Shown here one piece after another: positions 1-6,995 of a stretch of DNA of 14,692 nt. Position numbers and translations under genes: made by a program. Below the pieces are notes generated by a model, which was not told the origin of the DNA, searched no databases, and saw only the letters and a program-made list of their open reading frames with translations. Position 1 is the stretch's first letter; the number at the start of each line of letters is the position of its first letter. This DNA comes from Gammaproteobacteria bacterium (lineage in GTDB: Bacteria > Pseudomonadota > Gammaproteobacteria > DRJJ01): assembly GCA_011052255.1 (NCBI GenBank), contig DRJJ01000020.1, positions 1-14,692 of the forward strand. Reading direction: 5' to 3'.

Positions 1-906
1 ACTGAACAGACCGTAAAGTATCGCCAGACTCAATGGCAAACTGGCCAGGCTGCCACCGTAACGCATCAACCAGGTGAACAATTTGATATGCTCGCTGGAT
101 GTTACGGCATAGGAATAATAAATAAGCGGAGCAAGAAACACAGCAAACAGGCCAAAAGCAAACAAAACCAGCACAACCCTTGGACTAATCGGTAAACGGA
201 CATCACTGGCACTCGCCAGCCACAGCCATCCTACCAGCATCAGTAATGTGTAGGTGAACTGCAGAATATGCCCACCGCCCCAGAACAATAATTCATAATA
301 GGCCTTACCCATATACGAATCCGGTATGGCAAGATACGACCAGGCAAAGGCCAGCAAGGCAATGAGTGCAGAAACCATAGTCGCATTAAGACCAAAACGG
401 AGTGCACCCTCAGCGCTTATGTATTGCCCTACTCTGTTTATCGCGGTCATGCTACGCGCCAGCAGTAATATAATTCCGATAACAAAGCCTGTCATACCCA
501 CGGTGAAAGCCGTATTTTCCAGTACCGGAATATAGTTACTCATGAGTGGGTTGCCATCACCCGTAAAGGGTGACAGCATGATGATAATTGTCCCGGCTAT
601 CGCGGCAACCAGTCCCGACCAGCCAAGCAGCCTGAACTTAGGGGTCGAGTTCAGACTCCATAACACACCGGAAAAAGCGAGAAACCACACCAGCACAGAC
701 AAATCCACATGCACGACCAGTGCGGTGTGGAAAAAATCAATCCATGGAAAGAAATGTTCTGAATAAGGGGTACGTGATAGCACCAGCAGTACAGAAAATA
801 CGCCGGAAGCCAGCAGTGCTGATACACCCAGCCATAACCAGCCAATAGCAAGTTGTTGTCGCCAGTCATCTGGCACAGGCAAAATATAGCGTTCGTTTGC
901 ACTCAT
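1..906 (-). CDS. Heme-copper oxidase-like integral membrane subunit (3' end cut by window edge)
   Basis: 302 codons stay open from ATG (904-906) to the left edge, so the C-terminus is missing. The protein is a string of hydrophobic helices like the cytochrome c oxidase subunit I family. Helix II has VVHVDLSVLVWF, where H66 matches the low-spin haem ligand; helix VI has FWGGGHILQF, where H213 matches the helix-VI copper/iron ligand. Aligning helix VII with the neighbouring subunit I (4420-6108) puts Y263-Y264 where the His-His copper ligands should be, and F217 where the cross-linked Tyr sits, so the canonical active site looks absent. It is last in the operon, 20 bases after the exported protein. 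It may be electron-transfer, haem-only, or an unusual NO/O2 reductase. Family fold is fairly sure; function is unknown. Confidence 0.75.
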   Translation of the reverse strand, partial: MSANERYILPVPDDWRQQLAIGWLWLGVSALLASGVFSVLLVLSRTPYSEHFFPWIDFFHTALVVHVDLSVLVWFLAFSGVLWSLNSTPKFRLLGWSGLVAAIAGTIIIMLSPFTGDGNPLMSNYIPVLENTAFTVGMTGFVIGIILLLARSMTAINRVGQYISAEGALRFGLNATMVSALIALLAFAWSYLAIPDSYMGKAYYELLFWGGGHILQFTYTLLMLVGWLWLASASDVRLPISPRVVLVLFAFGLFAVFLAPLIYYSYAVTSSEHIKLFTWLMRYGGSLASLPLSLAILYGLFS

Positions 907-926
907 GTTCGGGGAAACAGCCTTAA

Positions 927-1430
927 TTAGTTAAAGATAAAACCATCACTATCAGTCCTGAAGTCTATTACAAATATCTGCAAGGGTGATAGTGTTATGT
1001 CCTGTTCTTTTTCGTAATTAAAGCCTTTCACGTGAACATCATCATTCAGACGCGCGAGCAAGGCATGTTTGCCAGCCGGTACAACAAAACGCTGGTAGGT
1101 GTTTGAGTTACCGTCACGGCTTAAGCCACCAGGTGTAAGGGTAGCGCTGTACATAAGTTCCCCATCGATCAGCAATTCCAGTTTGACAGGTGATCGCTCC
1201 CTCGGACAAACCTCTTTCACGCGCATATTAGGCGCCAGCCGGGCCTGTTCTTCTTCACTGAGCTGCCGGCAGGCTTCAAGGCGTTGCCCTGCATGTTTGA
1301 GTGTCAACTTAATGACCGCTTTATTATCGCCAATATGCGTATGTGTAGGGGCCGTTGAGGCATAACCAATGGTTACTATAAATGCACCGTATAAAAGAAG
1401 CTGGCTGGTATAGCGAAGTAGTTGGATCAT
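927..1430 (-). CDS. Unrecognised exported protein, 167 aa
   Basis: I do not recognise this family. The first ~25 residues (MIQLLRYTSQ, then a hydrophobic run ending near GYASTA) look like a cleavable signal peptide, so the mature part should be periplasmic. The rest is polar and beta-rich, with two cysteines (in LEACRQL and KEVCPRE) that could form a disulfide, followed by a segment resembling a beta-sandwich (LELLIDGELMYSATLTPGG; FVVPAGKHALLARLND). There is no haem-binding CxxCH and no clear copper motif. It begins 12 bases after the hemerythrin and ends 20 bases before the heme-copper-like gene, with a weak ribosome site, so it is probably co-transcribed and may be an accessory subunit or assembly factor of that membrane protein. 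That role is inference from position only. Confidence 0.7.
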   Translation of the reverse strand: MIQLLRYTSQLLLYGAFIVTIGYASTAPTHTHIGDNKAVIKLTLKHAGQRLEACRQLSEEEQARLAPNMRVKEVCPRERSPVKLELLIDGELMYSATLTPGGLSRDGNSNTYQRFVVPAGKHALLARLNDDVHVKGFNYEKEQDITLSPLQIFVIDFRTDSDGFIFN

Positions 1431-1442
1431 GTCATTATCAGC

Positions 1443-1835
1443 CTATCCAAGGTGCTTGTGTAAACGTGCGTCCCTGGTTCTGAAATGTTCAGAGAACCAC
1501 CGCTCAAGCTGATCAGCCAGATCCTTGTCGCTGAAATAATCATCCGTTTCGTAAAAGTCCATTATGTCCCGAATTTCATCCAGCAGCCGTTCGTGGTCTT
1601 CCTTGTGACCTTCATACTCATCATACGCCTTTGCCTTCATAATCTTTTCTTCCAGAGCAAAGTGAGCCGATATCTTCGTGTAAATTTCTCCTAGAAAGGC
1701 CTCGATCTGGTCTTTTGAAGCATTACTGGAAAGATTATCGTAGACCGCATTAATCAGATTAATCATCTCCCTGTGCTCATGATCAACACTCGCGATGCCT
1801 ACTGAGTATTCCTCATGCCAGTCTATCAGACTCAT
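1443..1835 (-). CDS. Bacteriohemerythrin, single domain, 130 aa
   Basis: This is a stand-alone hemerythrin, which binds O2 (and in some cases NO) reversibly at a non-haem di-iron site in the cytoplasm. All seven expected iron ligands are present at family spacing: H21 (VDHEH), H58 and E62 (HFALE), H77 and H81 (HKEDH), H117 and D122 (HFRTRD). The length matches the family and there is no signal peptide. Its ATG overlaps the stop of the upstream cytochrome b fusion (ATGA), which suggests translational coupling and a role tied to that complex, for example delivering O2/NO to it or shielding its Fe-S centres. Identity is very sure; the coupling role is inferred. Confidence 0.96.
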   Translation of the reverse strand: MSLIDWHEEYSVGIASVDHEHREMINLINAVYDNLSSNASKDQIEAFLGEIYTKISAHFALEEKIMKAKAYDEYEGHKEDHERLLDEIRDIMDFYETDDYFSDKDLADQLERWFSEHFRTRDARLHKHLG

Positions 1836-3412
1836 GCTGATTCCTCCGTTCCACTTGCACGTCGACGTACATCGGATTGCGGGGGTGTATAGGGGCCCAG
1901 TACCGCCAGATCTTGCTGAAACCGGCTCACTTCAGCTAACAGCTTGCGACCACCCTCTTCTCCTGCCCAGAATGTCACAATCCGCTCACGTGGCACACGT
2001 TTGCGCAACATCGGGTCGCGCTTGCCAGCGAGGCGCTGCTCCAGCCATTCAATACCGAAACGCTCATGGCAATCTCCGGCATGGCATCCGGTAAGCAATA
2101 CACCATCTGCATGTTTGCGCGAGATTACAAAATCGAGGAATGAGGGTGGCAAGGCTGCGACACATGGCAATTTGATCGCCACAACGCCAGGCAAGGCTAC
2201 TTTATCCAGATTAACGCCATAGTCACAGCCCATCAGCAGTACCCGCTGGTCTCCCTCCAGGGTGGCTGTCTGCTCAATAATGGCTTCCCGCAGTGCCTTT
2301 AATGGGTGATCAGGTAGTTCAATACCGGGAATCAGGTCGGTTTTTCGACGGAACGGCGTTGCCGTTGGGCAGGCACCGACACACAGGCCGCAACTGATGC
2401 ACATGCTGTCCTGTACCATAGCCTGTTTTTCGAAATCAAGGCCATCGCTACGAGGCTCCATCGTAATCGCACTATAGGGACAGTCTTCGTAACAGCGCTC
2501 ACAGCCATTGCAATTATCCAGGTTTACCACCACGGCTGGCTTGCGTAACAGAGGCGGCATCCACGGAAGTAACGCCAGAAACAGAGAGATAGCGCTGGCC
2601 AGTATCCACAGGGTCCCGGCAGAGGTTTTCTCCATTAACGGATACACAAACAGATAGAACCAGTCGATATCAATTGTTGAAACACTCAGGTCAAGATTGG
2701 CCGGTGCCTGACTGACGGCAGGTTTTATCAGCGACAGTACCAGCATTGCCAGTATCGAACCCACCATTAATACGCGCGGCGGATTGGTGCGTGGGTTACT
2801 CAGTCGCTGGATGTGAATCCACATCACCAGCAACAGCATCAATGGTATACCTATATGCAAAAATGCCAGCAAAGAGAAAAAACGGTCGCTGAGACTCGCC
2901 TGATTAATGAAATTTCGAGCCATGGGCTCATTGATAATGGGCAACCAGTCCAGCCATTCGGAGGTCATCACAGCGATATACTGAGCCATTTGGTCCCACA
3001 CCAGCCAGTATCCGCCGATACCCGATGCGTACACTAACCAGATCAGCGGTATACCGGTGAACCAGGAGAACCAGCGTACACCACGATAACGATCCATCAC
3101 TAACTCGCGTAACATGTGTAAACCCATGGTGATGACCATGGCATCGGATGCGTAGCGGTGCAGGCTACGAAATACACCACCCAAATACCACTGATCAACG
3201 GTGAGATATTCGATTGAGGAATAGGCCCCCAGCATGCTTGTTTCGAAAAAGGCGTAGAGATACAGGCCACTGACAGCCACAATCCAGAAAAAGAAAAAGG
3301 CCAGACTACCCAGATAGTAGAACGGGTTGTAACGATCACCAAAGCTGACATTGAAGACAGCCTCAAGATGCTCAAACAGGTACCGCCCAGACAGTCGTAA
3401 CCAGTTAAGCAA
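1832..3412 (-). CDS. Cytochrome b - 2x[4Fe-4S] ferredoxin - MvhD-like fusion protein
   Basis: Three redox modules are joined in 526 residues. Residues ~1-205 are a b-type cytochrome of the bc1/b6f N-terminal family: H85/H99 and H186/H200, each pair 14 apart, would bind two haems. Further helices lie near 215-232 and 264-284. Residues ~295-350 are a bacterial ferredoxin domain with two CxxCxxC motifs (C301, 304, 307 plus 311; C338, 341, 344 plus 348). Residues ~388-500 resemble the MvhD/hydrogenase delta Fe-S subunit, with C396, C417, C443 and C448 in MGCDYG, LPCVA and TGCHAGDCHERFG. The likely job is electron transfer between membrane quinone and a cytoplasmic Fe-S partner. Start is TTG (3410-3412) with AAGGA 8-10 bases upstream; no in-frame ATG is better placed. 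It heads the region A operon. Confidence 0.9.
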   Translation of the reverse strand: MLNWLRLSGRYLFEHLEAVFNVSFGDRYNPFYYLGSLAFFFFWIVAVSGLYLYAFFETSMLGAYSSIEYLTVDQWYLGGVFRSLHRYASDAMVITMGLHMLRELVMDRYRGVRWFSWFTGIPLIWLVYASGIGGYWLVWDQMAQYIAVMTSEWLDWLPIINEPMARNFINQASLSDRFFSLLAFLHIGIPLMLLLVMWIHIQRLSNPRTNPPRVLMVGSILAMLVLSLIKPAVSQAPANLDLSVSTIDIDWFYLFVYPLMEKTSAGTLWILASAISLFLALLPWMPPLLRKPAVVVNLDNCNGCERCYEDCPYSAITMEPRSDGLDFEKQAMVQDSMCISCGLCVGACPTATPFRRKTDLIPGIELPDHPLKALREAIIEQTATLEGDQRVLLMGCDYGVNLDKVALPGVVAIKLPCVAALPPSFLDFVISRKHADGVLLTGCHAGDCHERFGIEWLEQRLAGKRDPMLRKRVPRERIVTFWAGEEGGRKLLAEVSRFQQDLAVLGPYTPPQSDVRRRASGTEESA

Positions 3413-3427
3413 AACGGTTATCCTTCT

Positions 3428-3450
3428 ATTCTGTTACAGAATTGATCATA
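3428..3450 (-). promoter_or_regulatory. Candidate promoter -10 and operator-like dyad before the cytochrome b fusion operon
   Basis: In the 70-base gap before the TTG start, the minus strand carries TATGAT (3445-3450), five of six matches to a sigma-70 -10 box, but no good -35. Immediately downstream, around the expected start of transcription, lies a perfect dyad ATTCTG-TTA-CAGAAT (3428-3442), placed where a repressor would act. The overlapping TTGAT is only half an FNR site. This would give the operon its own regulated promoter in addition to any read-through from the sNOR genes. Confidence 0.35.
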
Positions 3451-3482
3451 ACATGCGTACAGGTGAGTGCATTTGACTCTTA

Positions 3483-4310
3483 TCAAGCCGCCCCTGCCTT
3501 TGATTTCCGCCATTCCTTGATCACCAGAAAACCGACAAAACCCAGGGTAGTCAGGCCAATCAACATACCAATAAAAATTGAATAGTCAAAAATATAACGA
3601 CCACTTTTTGGATCATATACCGTACAGAAAAGCCGTATGCGATTACCAATATGGGTTATCAGTGATCCACCTTTCGGTGTACCGAATACGAGTTCTTTTA
3701 GCGGTTCTACCAGTTTAGGGGTATCAAATTTCATGTCATAAACCTGACGATACACCTTGCCATCCGCATCAACCACAGTAGCCTGTATCAGGTGGTCAAA
3801 ACCATGTGGGCTGGCGTAGTACAGAAAGCCCACATCCCTGGACAACTGGTCTAACGTAGGCTGGTCTATACTGAAAAATGTCCAGTTATCCATGTCAACG
3901 CCCTGCTGCGCAGCAAACAGGCGCATGGCCTGGGGGCTATCGTTGAACACATCAAAGCCAATCGTAATAACATTGAAACTATCCTTACCCAGTACCTGCT
4001 GTGCCTCTTTAATAACTGATTTCAAATGCTGTGTAGTAGTTGGGCAGATATGGTAGCAGCTGGTATAGATCATACTGATCACCAGGGGCTTGCCACGATA
4101 GCTGGACAAATTGACTGGCTTTCCCTGGGTATTGAGCAAAATATAGTCACCGACAGGCTCTCCAATAGCTGCCTGACTGGTTTGCAAGGCCTGTTTGGGA
4201 TCAAATGTACTGGCAGACGTAACCGAGGCTACCGAGGTTATTTGTATCCCGAATAGCAGACAGCCTGTTGTCGCAATGATGATCCGGCGTAGCAGTTGAT
4301 GTGCTTGCAT
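3483..4310 (-). CDS. senC: SCO1/SenC-type copper chaperone with C-terminal membrane anchor
   Basis: 275 aa. SCO/SenC proteins have a thioredoxin fold in the periplasm and deliver copper to the CuA site of terminal oxidases and relatives. Copper-binding residues are visible: CxxxC as C85 and C89 in TSCYHICP, and H173 in HGFDHLIQ. Residues ~8-30 are a signal or N-terminal anchor. Unlike the shortest family members it ends with a second helix (~243-263, SIFIGMLIGLTTLGFVGFLV) and a basic tail. It follows the NO reductase subunit I and probably matures the CuA of subunit II. The ATG has a poor ribosome site; directly before it lies a perfect 12-base palindrome AAGCTATAGCTT (4311-4322), and an in-frame stop inside that palindrome excludes an upstream start. 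Confidence 0.93.
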   Translation of the reverse strand: MQAHQLLRRIIIATTGCLLFGIQITSVASVTSASTFDPKQALQTSQAAIGEPVGDYILLNTQGKPVNLSSYRGKPLVISMIYTSCYHICPTTTQHLKSVIKEAQQVLGKDSFNVITIGFDVFNDSPQAMRLFAAQQGVDMDNWTFFSIDQPTLDQLSRDVGFLYYASPHGFDHLIQATVVDADGKVYRQVYDMKFDTPKLVEPLKELVFGTPKGGSLITHIGNRIRLFCTVYDPKSGRYIFDYSIFIGMLIGLTTLGFVGFLVIKEWRKSKAGAA

Positions 4311-4358
4311 AAGCTATAGCTTATCTCAGTTCCTTATACTAATGCCAACCCTGAACAG

Positions 4359-4395
4359 CAACACGGGCAGGGAACAAAATCCCCTGCCCGTGTTG
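4359..4395 (-). terminator. Perfect 14-bp GC-rich hairpin between subunit I and senC
   Basis: Arms CAACACGGGCAGGG (4359-4372) and CCCTGCCCGTGTTG (4382-4395) pair perfectly around a 9-base loop. It lies 24 bases past the subunit I stop and ~50 before senC. In the transcribed (minus) direction no U-run follows, so it is not a textbook intrinsic terminator. It may be a partial terminator or an RNA-stabilising stem that lowers senC expression relative to the reductase subunits. Confidence 0.4.
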
Positions 4396-4419
4396 ATGGA
4401 GGTTGCTTACAGCCCTGTA

Positions 4420-6108
4420 TCAGGAAAGTCCCCAGGTAGAAGCCAGATACTTCCAGTTAACAAAGTAGTAAAGAACGAATGACAGCAGGAATACCATCGC
4501 CAGGGCAAACGTGCCCGGAATCGCTATTTTACCCATACCGATACCTTCGTAATCGGTTATCGGTTCAGCGATCAACGGTTCGTGGTACTTCTGATTACCC
4601 AGTTTCTTACCGAACAGCAAGGAGCCCACAATAAGCAGACAGAACAGCGCACCGCCAATAACGGCCACTACCACAGACATACCCGCAAGACCCATCAGGG
4701 TATATGCCGTAGCCGGGAAGTCATAAGGCATCGCCGCACCTGACATGGCCATATCCCAGTGTCGCCTTGGTACACCCAGCGTGCCGGCGCCCATCATAAA
4801 CAGGGACACACCCGACATGCCTATACCGAAGATATAGGGTTGCCACTTGGCCACGTTCTTGAAGATCATTTCTCTACGGAACAATACCGGTACCAGCCAG
4901 TAGGTCAGCGCCATGAATGCCAGTGTCGTACCGGTAGCCACCGTTGCATGGAAGTGTCCAGGCACATAGATGGTGTTGTGGATAATCAGATTGATCTGCT
5001 CAACACCCATGACCACTCCGGAAATACCGCCCAGAAAGCCAAAGATAATCAATGACAGAAACATGGCGGAGAATGTGGGGTTACCCCATGGTGCCTTACG
5101 CAACCACTCGAACAGGCCCTTATCAAAACCACGCTTACGCTGTGCCGCTTCTATGGAACCCGGAACCGTAAGTCCATGAATCATACTGGCCATCACCGCG
5201 AGGTACATAGCGTAACTGGTATTGAATATCTTCCATTCTGAACTGACACCCGGGTCCACCAGTATATGATGCGCGCTAGCCAGTTGCAGGAACAGGATAT
5301 AGAGCAGAAAGGCCCCACGGCTTACTTTTTCTGACAGCGGCTTGGCACCAAATACCACCGTAGCAATCGCATACCATACGGCTACTTGTGCGGCGACATT
5401 GATTTGTTGCGAGGAATGCCCGAAGGCCCACCAGATTATCCGGTACATCGCCGGGTCTATCGAGGCGATGTAACCCAGTTTCCACAACAGCGTCGGAATC
5501 AGGATAATGGCCCCGGAGGCGATCGTGAAAACGGCAATAATCGCCGCCACAATGGCACCAAAGGTTACCAGTGGCACAGAACCTTCATAGGTGCGTTCTT
5601 CACGTGCCACGACCAGGGTGCCGAAGAACACAAACACGGCAATTAATGCGCCCACCGCAAACAGAATCAGCCCCAGGTAAAATCCCGGTTCTGCTGCCAT
5701 CGGCACATAGGAGGTCATCATGACACTGGATTGCCCCTGCAGTACCGACACGTTATTGGTAATCGCTCCTATTATCATCAGGAAGAATCCCAGCCACGCC
5801 CAGCGTGGTGTCGCTAACCGGCATCTGAGTAGTGTCGAGGAGCAAAAATACAGCACCGCCACCTCAAAAAAGATAATCCAGAATATCAGCACGTTGATAC
5901 CGTGTGAGGTCAGCACCAGATAGAATAGATCAGCAGGTAGCAGATGAACTGCTGGCCAGCGAGTCAAGCCAACACCCAGCCCCATAATGCCACCGACCAG
6001 CAGGAACACCACCGCAGCCACTGCATTCAGCTTCATGAGTGTTTCTGCCGGTTTGTGAAAGAGCAGTCCGGTATCCGGGCATGTACGAAAATCGGTGTTA
6101 GTAGTCAT
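4420..6108 (-). CDS. norY: sNOR-type nitric oxide reductase / heme-copper oxidase catalytic subunit I
   Basis: 562 aa with about twelve membrane helices, the size of subunit I. Metal ligands are all present: H69 (low-spin haem, TSHGINVLIF), H231 (helix VI), H280/H281 (ASAHHILVD), and H385/H387 (VPGHFHATV). The helix-VI motif reads FGHSSQQ: the residue four after H231 is Gln235, where oxidases have the cross-linked Tyr of HPEVY. Loss of that Tyr with retained histidines, together with a CuA subunit II and SenC, matches the sNOR group described in ammonia oxidisers (norSY-senC-orf1), so NO reduction to N2O in the membrane is likelier than O2 reduction. It starts 11 bases after subunit II with AGGGGA as ribosome site. 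The symbol follows the Nitrosomonas/Nitrosococcus naming from memory. Confidence 0.88.
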   Translation of the reverse strand: MTTNTDFRTCPDTGLLFHKPAETLMKLNAVAAVVFLLVGGIMGLGVGLTRWPAVHLLPADLFYLVLTSHGINVLIFWIIFFEVAVLYFCSSTLLRCRLATPRWAWLGFFLMIIGAITNNVSVLQGQSSVMMTSYVPMAAEPGFYLGLILFAVGALIAVFVFFGTLVVAREERTYEGSVPLVTFGAIVAAIIAVFTIASGAIILIPTLLWKLGYIASIDPAMYRIIWWAFGHSSQQINVAAQVAVWYAIATVVFGAKPLSEKVSRGAFLLYILFLQLASAHHILVDPGVSSEWKIFNTSYAMYLAVMASMIHGLTVPGSIEAAQRKRGFDKGLFEWLRKAPWGNPTFSAMFLSLIIFGFLGGISGVVMGVEQINLIIHNTIYVPGHFHATVATGTTLAFMALTYWLVPVLFRREMIFKNVAKWQPYIFGIGMSGVSLFMMGAGTLGVPRRHWDMAMSGAAMPYDFPATAYTLMGLAGMSVVVAVIGGALFCLLIVGSLLFGKKLGNQKYHEPLIAEPITDYEGIGMGKIAIPGTFALAMVFLLSFVLYYFVNWKYLASTWGLS

Positions 6109-6119
6109 GTCCGTGTCCC

Positions 6120-6659
6120 CTATTTCACGTAGATCTTGCCAACCATGGTATGGTGGCCGATCCCGCAGAATTCGTTACAGATAATAGAATATTCCCCGCT
6201 CTTGTTTGGCGTAACCGTTACGACCAATTCATACCCTGGAAGAACTTGTATATTGATATTGGCAGGTTGCAACGAAAAACCATGCTGCCAGTCCATCGAT
6301 GAGAGATGCAAACGGTAACTCTTGTTTACTTCCAGCTCAAATATCGGCCACCATTCCCACAATCTGGCAACCAGGTAAATATCACTTCCAACAGGTGGTT
6401 TGACGACAGGATACTGGCGATCTGTTTCTGTACGTATGGTATATTTATCGACGACGGCCTGTGCCTTGGCCATATAGACTTCGGGTGTTGTTCGATAGGC
6501 TTCATTAGAAAGGTTCTGTTTTCCGACCACGTGCCAGTACGGCATCATGAAGGTCATGATCAGACCCCATATCAGTACGAGAGCTATCCAGATAAGTTCA
6601 ACACGTTCAATGGGTTCATTCCACCAGATTCGTTTTGGTGGGGGGCTAAGTGTGCTCAT
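6120..6659 (-). CDS. norS: CuA-containing subunit II of the sNOR-type reductase
   Basis: 179 aa: one N-terminal membrane helix (~20-40) followed by a periplasmic cupredoxin domain. The binuclear CuA site is complete: H126 (DWQHGFS), then C161, E163, C165, H169 and M172 in CNEFCGIGHHTM. This accepts electrons from a soluble cytochrome c or cupredoxin and passes them to subunit I. It is short, with a single anchor like subunit II of ba3 (B-type) oxidases rather than the two-helix mitochondrial form. A clear GGAGG lies 7 bases before the ATG. It is separated from the small one-helix gene by 24 bases and from subunit I by 11, so the three are surely one transcript. Confidence 0.93.
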   Translation of the reverse strand: MSTLSPPPKRIWWNEPIERVELIWIALVLIWGLIMTFMMPYWHVVGKQNLSNEAYRTTPEVYMAKAQAVVDKYTIRTETDRQYPVVKPPVGSDIYLVARLWEWWPIFELEVNKSYRLHLSSMDWQHGFSLQPANINIQVLPGYELVVTVTPNKSGEYSIICNEFCGIGHHTMVGKIYVK

Positions 6660-6683
6660 GTTACCGCCTCCAGGATTCTTGTT

Positions 6684-6851
6684 TTATTGTGCTATCGGTA
6701 CCGTAACGAGTTCCATGACACCCCAAAGTATGTAAAAAACTGTAGGAATAACCACTCCAAGAAAAAGCAGCAGGAACGGATTATCAATGATACGTTGCAT
6801 AACAGGAATGGGTTCATCCTTGTCCTGTTGATCACTCGTGTTATCTGACAT
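6684..6851 (-). CDS. Small single-helix membrane protein, first gene of the sNOR operon
   Basis: 55 aa, ATG at 6849-6851 and TAA at 6684-6686, with AAGGGG about 9 bases before the ATG. The N-terminal ~24 residues are acidic and polar (MSDNTSDQQDKDEP); residues ~26-46 form one helix (LLLFLGVVIPTVFYILWGVM); a short tail follows. It resembles in size and layout the small subunit IIa of ba3 oxidases and the small orf reported with sNOR genes, but I cannot show homology by eye. Position as first gene, 24 bases before subunit II, and a good ribosome site support a real structural or assembly subunit of the reductase. Confidence 0.8.
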   Translation of the reverse strand: MSDNTSDQQDKDEPIPVMQRIIDNPFLLLFLGVVIPTVFYILWGVMELVTVPIAQ

Positions 6852-6995
6852 CTGGTAGGCCCCTTGTTGATTTGTTGTAGTAGTTCGTATGTACAGTCTT
6901 TATTTAAAAACACCTGCATTTTTCGAAAAGCAGTATATTTCATAAGGTTTAGCGACCATATTCCACACATAATGTAAGCTGCACGTGACGCCTTC

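Noticed and set aside
4420..6108. Annotation as an aa3-type cytochrome c oxidase subunit I
   Set aside because: The helix-VI Tyr is replaced by Gln235 and the gene set is that of sNOR.
6306..6848. Plus-strand open frame of 180 codons opposite CuA subunit II and the small gene
   Set aside because: Complement of two genes with intact motifs; composition is not protein-like and no family features are seen.
6692..6970. Minus-strand open frame of 92 codons across the sNOR leader
   Set aside because: It overlaps the well-supported 55-aa gene in another frame, has many Cys/Arg/Trp of shadow type and no ribosome site.
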